Positions 35,130 to 46,382 of a stretch of 51,260 nt of DNA are shown piece by piece. The position numbers were made by a program, and so were the translations under genes. The notes under the pieces were generated by a model. The model saw nothing but the letters and a program-made list of their open reading frames with translations, searched no databases and was not told the origin of the DNA. This DNA comes from JBBSOW01 sp038259365 (GTDB lineage Bacteria > Actinomycetota > Actinomycetes > Propionibacteriales > Propionibacteriaceae): contig JBBSOW010000013.1 in NCBI GenBank assembly GCA_038259365.1, positions 1 to 51,260 of the forward strand. The letters are read 5' to 3'. The stretch's first letter is position 1. Each line of letters starts with the position of its first letter.

Positions 35130-35140
35130 GGAGACGCCCC

Positions 35141-35527
35141 ATGGCAAAGCTCAGCACCGAAGAGCTCCTTGACGCGTTCAAGGAAATGACCCTGATCGAG
35201 CTCAGCGAGTTCGTGAAGACGTTCGAAGATACGTTCAACGTGACCGCGGCTGCTCCCGTTGCCGCCGCCGCTGCTCCCGCCGCCGGCGGAGCCGAGGCTG
35301 AGGAAGAGGAGGGCAGCGACGAGGTCGATGTCGTCCTCGATTCCATCGGCGAGAAGAAGATCCAGGTCATCAAGGAGGTGCGTGCCCTCACCAGCCTGGG
35401 CCTCAAGGAGGCCAAGGATCTCGTCGAGAGCGCCCCGAAGGCGATCTTGGAAGCCGTCAAGAAGGAAGACGCCGAGAAGGCCAAGGCCCAACTCGAGGGC
35501 GCTGGCGCGACCGTCACCCTCAAGTGA
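35141..35527 (+). CDS. rplL: 50S ribosomal protein L7/L12
   Basis: 128 residues: N-terminal dimer domain MAKLSTEELLDAFKEMTLIE, an Ala-rich hinge, and the factor-binding domain with EVRALTSLGLKEAKDLVE. It lies 11 bases after rplJ. GGAG is five bases before ATG. A strong terminator follows, so rpoB must have its own promoter. Confidence 0.98.
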   Translation: MAKLSTEELLDAFKEMTLIELSEFVKTFEDTFNVTAAAPVAAAAAPAAGGAEAEEEEGSDEVDVVLDSIGEKKIQVIKEVRALTSLGLKEAKDLVESAPKAILEAVKKEDAEKAKAQLEGAGATVTLK

Positions 35528-35553
35528 TCGGTTAGTCCTCGAGCAAGACATGA

Positions 35554-35586
35554 GCGGTGAACCCCCACTGGGGGTTCACCGCTTTT
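35554..35586 (+). terminator. intrinsic terminator after rplL
   Basis: GCGGTGAACCCCC and GGGGGTTCACCGC with ACT loop, then TTTT. The preceding AAAA is absent, so it is best for the plus strand, but it also lies just past the end of the minus-strand peptide gene. Confidence 0.93.
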
Positions 35587-35607
35587 GCTGTGTCGAGTGG
35601 AATCAGC

Positions 35608-35841
35608 TCAGTACCACATGCCTTCGCCGAAGGAGATCTTGGCCTTCTTCGAATGGCCGTACCACATGCCCTCGCCGTACCACATGCCCTCACCGGCCTG
35701 CGTGACCTTGTTGGCTCCGTACCACATTCCTTCGCCCGCTTGAGCGGACGTGCCCGCCCCCAAACCGAGCGTGGCGCCCGCGGCCAGCGTCAGCCCCGTG
35801 ACGGCGCCGGCGATGATGCGACGTGTATTTTTGTTGTTCAT
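35608..35841 (-). CDS. secreted multi-repeat peptide (four GEGMWY motifs)
   Basis: 77 residues from the ATG at 35841, chosen because GGAGG lies five bases upstream; an in-frame ATG at 35853 has no such site and would itself contain that site. Residues 1-35 form a signal peptide: basic start MNNKNTRR, hydrophobic core, and a cleavage site after TSAQA. The mature 42 residues begin GEGMWYG and hold GEGMWY at 36-41, 50-55, 56-61 and 72-77; the last copy is the exact C-terminus. There are no cysteines. It resembles a multi-copy peptide precursor, perhaps a signal, but it could be an antimicrobial or structural peptide. I recognise no family. Divergent from the TPR regulator. Confidence 0.85.
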   Translation of the reverse strand: MNNKNTRRIIAGAVTGLTLAAGATLGLGAGTSAQAGEGMWYGANKVTQAGEGMWYGEGMWYGHSKKAKISFGEGMWY

Positions 35842-35876
35842 GTTGTCCTCCATGATTCGACGGATGCGTGCCCCGC

Positions 35877-35901
35877 TAGTAAAGCATCGATTTGTTTACT
35901 A
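35877..35901. promoter_or_regulatory. inverted repeat in the peptide-gene leader/promoter
   Basis: TAGTAAA and TTTACTA arms (perfect 7 bp) with an 11-base spacer. It overlaps the likely -10 region and transcript start of the peptide gene, so it may be an operator or a leader hairpin. Confidence 0.5.
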
Positions 35902-35920
35902 TGCTGTCAACACTTGTCAA
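35893..35920 (-). promoter_or_regulatory. peptide-gene promoter with duplicated TTGACA
   Basis: On the minus strand TTGACAAGTGTTGACA (35920-35905) contains two TTGACA words 10 bases apart. The first pairs with TAAACA (35898-35893) at a 16-base spacing. The repeat is likely to be both -35 element and a regulator-binding direct repeat one helical turn apart. AT content is much higher than around it. Confidence 0.5.
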
Positions 35921-35943
35921 GCCTGCCCGGTTCTGACGGATAG

Positions 35944-35972
35944 TTCCACCCCAAACAGCGAGTACTTAAAAT
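35944..35972 (+). promoter_or_regulatory. possible promoter of the TPR regulator gene
   Basis: TTCCAC (35944-35949), 17-base spacer, TAAAAT (35967-35972). The leader would be about 70 bases. The two divergent promoters lie within 80 bp of each other, so one bound protein could affect both. Confidence 0.4.
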
Positions 35973-36049
35973 CTTTGGGACGGAGTCGCCCCGGGCGCGC
36001 CGCAGGGTGAAGTTCCAAGGGTCCACTGGCGTACGTTGGGAGCAAGTGA

Positions 36050-37324
36050 ATGACGACGACGAGCGAGCAAGCTCAAGGATCACGCGTTGATTTTGGTCAT
36101 CGACTACGAGGCTGGCGACGGCGCAGGGGGCTTTCGCAGGCGGACCTGGGTGGGGAGAGGTTTTCCGGGAGCTATATATCCCACGTGGAAAGCGGTCGTC
36201 GCCGCGCCACGTCGGACATGATTGCCTTCTTTGCGCAGAAGCTGGATTTGGAACCTTCCGTTCTCGACGGGGCCGCGGGCCTGTTCGATAACCTGATCGA
36301 CGGCGCAGTCTTGCGCGTGACGAGTCTGACGGTGCAGTTGGCTCACGCTCAGCATAATCACGACTTCGCTCGCGCCGCGGATCTGGCGGCGCAGGCCGCC
36401 GATGCCGCCCACGAGGCCGGTCTGCCCGAGCGTTGGTGGCTCGCGGTGCAGCAGCAGGCGATCGCCCGGTTCGAAGACGGCGATTACCACACCGCCCTCA
36501 AGTTGAGCGCGCAGTTGATTGCCCACCAGGTGGCGCAGGGCTCGACGGCCTTGAAATTGGAGGCGAAGATGCTCGCGGCCCGCAGCGCGCGCGCCGCCGG
36601 CCAGCTAACCCCGGCCGAGGAGTTCGCTCGCGGGGCGACCGAGATCGCCGATTCGGGGGGATGGCACGAGTATCGCGCCGAGGCACTCACCGTGCTCGTC
36701 GGCGTCTTGATGGATCAGGGTCGAACATCCGAGGCCGTCGAGGTCAGCGAGCAGTTGCGCGAAGTCCGTGATCTGGTCGGTTCCGATCAGATGCGCGGCA
36801 TCTGTTACTGGATTGGCGGGAACCTGATGCTGTTGGCCGGCGATAGGCAAGGGGTGGCCGACCATGACGTCGCGGGGCGACTCCTGCGTCCCGAGGTCGA
36901 CCTTCGCATGTGGGGTCGATTCCACAAGGCTTCGGCGCAGGGGCGGCTGGCCGGAGGTATTGCCGAAGGGGTCGCCGATCACATCGAGAAGGCGCGCCAG
37001 GCGATCTTGCTGGTGGGCAACGACAGTGACCGAACCGAGCTCCGACTCGTCGAGGCAAGGCTGGCCCTCAGTGAGGATCGGCTGACCGAGGCGGAAAACC
37101 TTGTGCGTTACTGCCTGGGCGATGACCAGTTGGCTTCGGCGCCCCACTCTCGCGCCGAATCCGAGGTCACCCTCGCCGACGTGTTGGAAGCGCAGCACCG
37201 CTGGGCGGAAGCCAAGCAGTCGCTGTGTCAAGCTGCTCTGCACTTCGAGGAAGCGGGCGCGCTGCGCAGATCGTTGGCGATGTGGCGGCGGCATGCGCAG
37301 GTCGAGGATTTGGAGGCAGGGTAG
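36050..37324 (+). CDS. XRE-family HTH regulator with TPR-like C-terminal domain (RRNPP-like)
   Basis: 424 residues. The HTH lies at about 15-70: FGHRLRGWRRRRGLSQADLG then SGSYISHVESGRRRATSDMI. The rest is all-helical with TPR-like pairs, for example FARAADLAAQAADAAHEAG, DYHTALKLSAQLIAHQVA, GRTSEAVEVSEQLREVRDL and RLTEAENLVRYCLGD. HTH plus TPR is the layout of peptide-binding regulators such as Rgg, PlcR and PrgX, though many such proteins sense other ligands or none. It is divergent from the GEGMWY peptide gene 208 bp away and inserted between rplL and rpoB. GGGAG precedes the ATG by eight bases. Peptide sensing is inference from layout. Confidence 0.88.
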   Translation: MTTTSEQAQGSRVDFGHRLRGWRRRRGLSQADLGGERFSGSYISHVESGRRRATSDMIAFFAQKLDLEPSVLDGAAGLFDNLIDGAVLRVTSLTVQLAHAQHNHDFARAADLAAQAADAAHEAGLPERWWLAVQQQAIARFEDGDYHTALKLSAQLIAHQVAQGSTALKLEAKMLAARSARAAGQLTPAEEFARGATEIADSGGWHEYRAEALTVLVGVLMDQGRTSEAVEVSEQLREVRDLVGSDQMRGICYWIGGNLMLLAGDRQGVADHDVAGRLLRPEVDLRMWGRFHKASAQGRLAGGIAEGVADHIEKARQAILLVGNDSDRTELRLVEARLALSEDRLTEAENLVRYCLGDDQLASAPHSRAESEVTLADVLEAQHRWAEAKQSLCQAALHFEEAGALRRSLAMWRRHAQVEDLEAG

Positions 37325-37355
37325 GAAACTCCCGGGCGACCCGATCGACCAGATG

Positions 37356-37372
37356 TGTCAACATTGTTGACA
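37356..37372. promoter_or_regulatory. palindrome TGTCAAC-ATT-GTTGACA
   Basis: Perfect 7-bp arms, 3-base centre, 32 bases after the regulator stop. The arm TGTCAAC is the same word found in the peptide promoter (35905-35911). Confidence 0.6.
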
Positions 37373-37453
37373 ACTAGGGCGAGATGGGGTTGACTAGAGG
37401 TAACGGGGCTTGGCCGCCTCGGGCTTGATGTCCTTCGTGAAAAGGCCACATCG

Positions 37454-37500
37454 CTGTTGGGCAGTTCTCGGTACCCCGAAGCCAGAGAACTGCCCAACAG
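37454..37500. repeat. 16-bp perfect inverted repeat
   Basis: CTGTTGGGCAGTTCTC and GAGAACTGCCCAACAG around a 15-base loop. No T run follows, so it may be a terminator of the rho-independent but U-less kind, or a processed leader hairpin. Its right arm runs into the 19-bp tandem array. Confidence 0.9.
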
Positions 37501-37548
37501 TCACGTCTAGGCCCAACAGTCACGTCTAGGCCCAACAGTCACGTCTAC
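37492..37548. repeat. three tandem 19-bp copies
   Basis: Units GCCCAACAGTCACGTCTAG at 37492, 37511 and 37530; the last ends in C instead of G. The first nine bases of each are part of the right arm of the preceding inverted repeat. Confidence 0.92.
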
Positions 37549-37613
37549 GAGGGGCAGCCGCCGACGCAGGGCAACAATGCGGGACACCGATGATGATGTC
37601 TCGGAGTGTCTCC

Positions 37614-37641
37614 TTGTCAACGGGTCCCGCGCGAGTAGGGT
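37614..37641 (+). promoter_or_regulatory. possible rpoB promoter overlapping a TGTCAAC word
   Basis: TTGTCA (37614-37619), 16-base spacer, TAGGGT (37636-37641). The -35 overlaps TGTCAAC at 37615-37621. The leader would be about 200 bases. Confidence 0.4.
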
Positions 37642-37845
37642 CTTGTTCACATTGCGACCCCAGATCGAACGTCTTGCCGCGTAGTCTTCGGCCCCGGGGC
37701 GAGAGCTATGCTTGCGCCCTGAGTTTACAACTTCGCCCCGACGTATTACAGTGATGGTTTGCCCCTTGCATCTCAACGACCCGTTTTGACACGGGCTGTT
37801 CAGCGTGCTCAGAACCGTTTGCGAGTTCTTGGAAGGACCAAACTG

Positions 37846-40800
37846 TTGGCCGCCTCGCGCACCGCCTTGAAAAAGAATAATGTCATCTCCCGGACCGGTC
37901 GGATCTCTTTCGCCAAGATCCCCGAACCTCTCGAGGTTCCCGACCTGCTGGACCTACAGATCGATTCGTTCGACTGGCTGATCGGTAACGACGTTTGGCG
38001 CCAGCGCGTCGATGTCGCGCTCTCCGAGGGTCGTACCGACATCAACACCAAGTCCGGCTTGGAGGAGATCTTCGAAGAGATCTCGCCGATCGAGGATTTC
38101 TCATCGACCATGTCGCTGTCGTTCCGCGATCATCGGTTCGAGGATCCCAAGTTCTCGGTAGCCGAGTGCAAGGAGCGCGACGTCACCTACGCGGCGCCGC
38201 TTTTCGTCACCGCCGAGTTCATGAACAACGACACCGGTGAGATCAAGAGCCAGACCGTATTCATCGGTGACTTCCCGCTGATGACTCCACAGGGCACCTT
38301 TGTCATCAACGGCACCGAGCGTGTCGTGGTATCCCAGCTGGTCCGTTCCCCAGGCGTCTACTTCGACCAGTCCCCGGACAAGACGTCCGACAAGGACATC
38401 TTCACCTGTAAGGTGATCCCCTCGCGCGGTGCGTGGCTGGAGTTCGAGGTCGACAAGAGAGACATGGTGGGCGTCCGCCTGGACCGCAAGCGCAAGCAGA
38501 ATGTCACCGTCTTACTCAAGGCCCTCGGTTGGTCCGACGAGAAGATCCTGGAAGAGTTCGGGGAGTACGAGTCGATGCGGCTCACCCTCGAGAAGGATCA
38601 CACCAGCACCCAGGACGAGGCGCTGCTGGACATCTACCGCAAGCTGCGCCCGGGCGAACCGCCGACCCGCGAGGCCGCGCAGACGCTCTTGGAGAACTAC
38701 TACTTCAACCCGAAGCGTTACGACCTGGCCAAGGTTGGTCGTTACAAGATCAACAAGAAGCTCGGCCTGGATGCGCCCTTCGATTTTCAGGTTCTCTCGG
38801 TGGAGGACGTCGTATCGGCGATCCGCTACATCGTGGCCCTGCACGAGGGCCGCGAGACTCTCTCCGGTGACGTCATCGTCGAAGAGGACGACATCGATCA
38901 CTTCGGCAACCGTCGCCTGCGCACCGTCGGCGAGCTGATTCAAAACCAGCTCCGCACCGGTCTCGGCCGGATGGAGCGGGTCGTTCGCGATCGGATGACG
39001 ACCCAGGACATCGAGGCCATCACGCCCCAAACCCTGATCAACATCCGTCCCGTCACCGCCGCTTTGAAGGAGTTCTTCGGAACCTCCCAGCTCTCGCAGT
39101 TCATGGACCAGACGAACCCGGTTGCCGGCCTGACGCACAAGCGTCGCCTATCGGCGCTGGGCCCAGGCGGTCTGTCACGCGATCGCGCGGGCATGGAAGT
39201 CCGTGACGTGCACCCTTCCCACTACGGCCGCATGTGCCCGATCGAAACCCCGGAAGGGCCCAACATCGGCCTCATCGGCTCGTTGGCCTCCTTTGCCCGG
39301 GTGAACGCGTTCGGATTCGTCGAAACCCCCTACCGCAGGGTCATCGACGCTGTCGTCACCGACGACATCGAGTACCTGACCGCAGACGAGGAAGATCGCT
39401 ACAACATCGCGCAGGCGAACGCCAAGCTCAACGATGACGGCAGCTTCACCGAGGAGCGCGTCTTGGTGCGCGTCAAGCACGGCGACGTGGATTCTGTCCC
39501 CGGCGCCGACGTCGCCTACATGGACGTGTCGCCGCGCCAGATGGTCTCGGTCGCTACCGCACTCATCCCGTTCCTCGAGCACGACGACGCCTCCCGGGCG
39601 TTGATGGGCTCGAACATGCAGCGCCAGGCCGTCCCACTGGTCCGTTCCGAGGCTCCCTTCGTGGGCACCGGAATGGAGTTCCGGGGCGCCGTCGACGCCG
39701 GCGACGTGATGGTGACGACCAAGGCGGGCGTGGTCTCTTCGGTGACCGCAGACCTGATCGACATCACCTGCGACGACGGCAGCTACGAGACCCACAAGCT
39801 GCAAAAGTTCAGCCGCTCCAACCAGGGCACCTGCATCAACCAGCGTCCGCTGGTGGTGGACGGGCAGCGCGTCGAGGCGGGCGACCCGCTCGCCGACGGC
39901 CCCTGCACCGATGGTGGCGAGATGGCGCTGGGCCGCAACCTGTTGGTCGCCTTCATGCCGTGGGAGGGTCACAACTACGAGGACGCCATCATCTTGAGCC
40001 AGCGACTGGTGCAAGACGACGTGCTCACCTCGATCCACATCGAAGAGCACGAGGTCGACGCTCGCGACACCAAGCTCGGTGCCGAGGAGATCACCCGTGA
40101 CATCCCCAACGTCAGCGAGGAAATGCTGGCCAACCTGGACGAGCGCGGCATCATCCGCATCGGCGCCGAGGTGGGCACCGGTGACATCCTCGTCGGGAAG
40201 GTCACGCCCAAGGGCGAGACCGAACTCACCCCGGAGGAGCGCCTGTTGCGCGCCATCTTCGGGGAGAAGGCTCGCGAAGTTCGCGACACCTCGATGAAGG
40301 TGCCGCACGGTGAGTCCGGCACGGTCATCGGCGTGCGCGTCTTCGATCACGACGAGGGCGACGATCTACCTCCTGGTGTGAACCAGTTGGTCCGCGTCTA
40401 TGTCGCGCAGAAGCGCAAGATTCAAGACGGCGACAAGCTGGCCGGGCGCCACGGCAACAAGGGCGTCATCTCCAAGATCCTGCCCGTCGAAGACATGCCG
40501 TTCATGGAAGACGGCACGCCGGTCGACATCGTGCTCAACCCGCTGGGTGTGCCGAGCCGGATGAACATCGGTCAGGTGCTGGAAACCCACCTCGGATGGG
40601 TGGCCAAGACCGGCTGGGATCTCACCGGGGTCGAAGGCCCGTGGGTCGATCGGCTGCGTAGCGTCGGCCTGGAGAAGGTCGAGGGTGGGCAGAACCTGGC
40701 CACCCCCGTCTTCGACGGCGCCACCGAGGAGGAGCTCACCGGCTTGATGGAGCACGGGCTGGTCAACCGCGACGGCGAGAAGCTCGTCGACGGCACCGGC

Positions 40801-41322
40801 AAGGCGAGCCTGTTCGACGGCCGCTCCGGTGAGCCCTACCCCGAGCCTGTGGGGGTCGGCTACATCTACATGCTGAAGCTGCACCACCTCGTGGACGATA
40901 AGATTCACGCCCGCTCGACGGGTCCGTACTCGATGATCACCCAGCAGCCGTTGGGCGGCAAGGCGCAGTTCGGTGGCCAACGCTTCGGTGAGATGGAGGT
41001 GTGGGCGCTGGAGGCCTACGGCGCCGCCTGGGCGCTGCAGGAGCTGCTCACCATCAAGTCCGACGACGTCTCCGGCCGAGTCAAGGTCTACGAGGCCATC
41101 GTCAAGGGCGAGAACATCCCCGAGCCCGGCATCCCCGAGTCCTTCAAGGTGCTCGTGAAGGAGATGAAGTCGTTGTGTCTCAACGTCGAAGTTCTCTCCT
41201 CCGACGGCACCCTGGTCGAGTTGCGCGACAGCGACGAGGACAACTACCGGGCCAGTGACGAGTTCGGCATCGACCTGTCTCGCCGTCCCGGCGAGTCCTT
41301 CGCCGGCGTCGAGGAACTTTAA
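37846..41322 (+). CDS. rpoB: DNA-directed RNA polymerase subunit beta
   Basis: 1158 residues from the TTG at 37846, chosen because GGAAGGA lies eight bases upstream and because actinobacterial RpoB starts here (AASRTALKKNNVISRTGRIS); the frame is open 29 codons further up. The rifampicin region reads GTSQLSQFMDQTNPVAGLTH then KRRLSALGPGG, with the wild-type Asp, His and Ser, so the strain should be rifampicin-sensitive at these positions. GDKLAGRHGNKGVIS and the C-terminal GQRFGEMEVWALEAYGAA are intact. Confidence 0.97.
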   Translation: MAASRTALKKNNVISRTGRISFAKIPEPLEVPDLLDLQIDSFDWLIGNDVWRQRVDVALSEGRTDINTKSGLEEIFEEISPIEDFSSTMSLSFRDHRFEDPKFSVAECKERDVTYAAPLFVTAEFMNNDTGEIKSQTVFIGDFPLMTPQGTFVINGTERVVVSQLVRSPGVYFDQSPDKTSDKDIFTCKVIPSRGAWLEFEVDKRDMVGVRLDRKRKQNVTVLLKALGWSDEKILEEFGEYESMRLTLEKDHTSTQDEALLDIYRKLRPGEPPTREAAQTLLENYYFNPKRYDLAKVGRYKINKKLGLDAPFDFQVLSVEDVVSAIRYIVALHEGRETLSGDVIVEEDDIDHFGNRRLRTVGELIQNQLRTGLGRMERVVRDRMTTQDIEAITPQTLINIRPVTAALKEFFGTSQLSQFMDQTNPVAGLTHKRRLSALGPGGLSRDRAGMEVRDVHPSHYGRMCPIETPEGPNIGLIGSLASFARVNAFGFVETPYRRVIDAVVTDDIEYLTADEEDRYNIAQANAKLNDDGSFTEERVLVRVKHGDVDSVPGADVAYMDVSPRQMVSVATALIPFLEHDDASRALMGSNMQRQAVPLVRSEAPFVGTGMEFRGAVDAGDVMVTTKAGVVSSVTADLIDITCDDGSYETHKLQKFSRSNQGTCINQRPLVVDGQRVEAGDPLADGPCTDGGEMALGRNLLVAFMPWEGHNYEDAIILSQRLVQDDVLTSIHIEEHEVDARDTKLGAEEITRDIPNVSEEMLANLDERGIIRIGAEVGTGDILVGKVTPKGETELTPEERLLRAIFGEKAREVRDTSMKVPHGESGTVIGVRVFDHDEGDDLPPGVNQLVRVYVAQKRKIQDGDKLAGRHGNKGVISKILPVEDMPFMEDGTPVDIVLNPLGVPSRMNIGQVLETHLGWVAKTGWDLTGVEGPWVDRLRSVGLEKVEGGQNLATPVFDGATEEELTGLMEHGLVNRDGEKLVDGTGKASLFDGRSGEPYPEPVGVGYIYMLKLHHLVDDKIHARSTGPYSMITQQPLGGKAQFGGQRFGEMEVWALEAYGAAWALQELLTIKSDDVSGRVKVYEAIVKGENIPEPGIPESFKVLVKEMKSLCLNVEVLSSDGTLVELRDSDEDNYRASDEFGIDLSRRPGESFAGVEEL

Positions 41323-41332
41323 CCCGACCCGC

Positions 41333-41436
41333 GGGGGCTCCGCCCCCACGCACCCCTGGCAAAGCCCGCGGGAGTCCCCCTAAGTGCCCCTAGCCACGAG
41401 GGTCTTTGGGGGATCACGGGGGTCGTGCCCCCCGTG
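41333..41436. other. GC-rich hairpins in the rpoB-rpoC spacer
   Basis: The 182-bp spacer contains GGGGGC-TCC-GCCCCC (41333-41347) and CACGGGGG/CCCCCGTG (41415-41436), with GGGG/CCCC tracts between. The first has the same TCC loop as the rplK-rplA array. No T run follows, so complete termination is unlikely; pausing or RNA processing is possible. Confidence 0.7.
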
Positions 41437-41504
41437 GGTAAGGCTGAGTTAGCTCAGTCAAAAGCATCAGAACTGGCAGTAACCAAAGAGAAGAGATAAA
41501 AAAC

Positions 41505-45359
<3,855 letters not shown>

Positions 45360-45384
45360 GGTAGCTAAGTGCTGTACAGCTAGA

Positions 45385-45420
45385 CAGCGGGGATGGATCC
45401 AATCGGGTCCATCCCCGCTG
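45385..45420 (+). terminator. hairpin terminator after rpoC
   Basis: CAGCGGGGATGGA and TCCATCCCCGCTG, perfect 13-bp stem with a 10-base loop, 25 bases after the rpoC stop. There is no T run, as is common in high-GC actinobacteria. Confidence 0.75.
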
Positions 45421-45466
45421 CGGCGTCTTGGCATGTTGTCGGGTCGTCCACGACTGCGGTCTGACC

Positions 45467-45612
45467 TCGGCTCTTGCCTTCGGCTTGCTTCCGTGGCTGC
45501 GTGCGGATGTCGGCTCTTGTCCGGCGGCTTGCTTCCGTGACTGCGCGTCGGATGTCGGCTCTTGCCTTCGGCTTGCTTTCGTGACTGCGCGTCGGATGTC
45601 GGCTCCTGCCCG
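45467..45612. repeat. ~44-bp tandem array, about 3.3 copies
   Basis: Units begin TCGGCTCTTGCC at 45467, 45510, 45555 and 45599 and continue GGCTTGCTTCCGTGACTGCG. Periods are 43, 45 and 44. The same TCGGCTCCTGCC word occurs near 8922 in the first mosaic. Confidence 0.85.
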
Positions 45613-45662
45613 TGGCGGAGCCTCGTCGGGGCTGCGCCCGTCGAGTTCCGCCTCTGCGTCCA

Positions 45663-45813
45663 CCACACCGTGAGCCGAGCTCGGCACTCTGTGGTTCTCT
45701 GCACCGCGTTTCAGTGCCTCTGGTCGGCTTCCACTTGACGCCCACACACCATGAGCCCAGCTCGGCACTCCGTGGTTCCCTGCACCGCGTTTCAGTGCCT
45801 GTGGTCGGCTTCC
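45663..45813. repeat. two 81-bp direct repeats
   Basis: Both copies contain TGAGC, CTCGGCACTC, GTGGTT, TGCACCGCGTTTCAGTGCCT and GGTCGGCTTCC. A partial third relative starts near 8972 (CCACCACACCATGAGC and TCGGCACTCCG). Confidence 0.85.
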
Positions 45814-45870
45814 TGCGTTTCCGCTGACCCTCCTAGCTCACCGCCCGGCCAACGCGCTCGGTATGGTGCG

Positions 45871-45959
45871 GCGCGCTCAGGATATTGCTGGACTGGCTCG
45901 GGTTGGTGGTTCGCGCTCAAGTTAGGCATTGAGCCGCAAGCGCTATATCGAGCGTGCTG
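45871..45959. repeat. inverted-repeat element, copy 2
   Basis: Starts GCGCGCTCAGGATATTGCTG and ends AAGCGCTATATCGAGCGTG. The left end GCGCTCAGGATAT and the right end ATATCGAGCG are imperfect inverted repeats. The internal TTCGCGCTCAAGTTAGGCAT and CATTGAGC words are shared with copy 3. Confidence 0.65.
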
Positions 45960-46235
45960 ACTTGAGAAACCGAAACGGCAATCGGAACCCACCCGTCGGC
46001 GGAGGGGACGGGATCCGCCGAGGGACCGCACCAAACCAGGTTTCGACCAGCTTGGGGCCAGCTCGGGCGGTTTCAACCTCGGCGCCGAGGCGGTTTTCTG
46101 GCTATAGAGCCACCACGCCGCCGGAAAGCCGAGGTCGGAGCCGGCCACACTGCGGTCGGAACCTACGCGTCAGTGGGGTTCGTGGGTCGGTTTCACCGAC
46201 CCTTGGCATGGTCATACCCGCTCGCAGCCCTGCGA

Positions 46236-46382
46236 CGCGCTCTGGAGGTTGCGGCGTGCTCTGGAGGTTGTGCGCTCTGGAGGTTGCGGCGTGCTCTGGA
46301 GATTGCGGCGCTCAGGATATTGCGGCGCGCTCTGGAGATTGCGGCGCGCTCTGGAGATTGCGGCGCGCTCAGGATATTGCTG
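46236..46382. repeat. tandem array of the element's left end (about 8 units)
   Basis: Units of 17-19 bp vary between GCGCGCTCTGGAGATTGCG and GCGCGCTCAGGATATTGC. The last unit is the start of inverted-repeat copy 3, so the array is an amplification of that end. Confidence 0.85.

Larger units (their letters stand above)
37325..37845. other. regulator-rpoB spacer
   Basis: About 520 bp without a supported gene. It contains the palindrome, the 16-bp inverted repeat with the 19-bp array, a possible promoter and the rpoB leader. A second possible -10 (TATGCT near 37709) lacks a partner. Confidence 0.6.
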
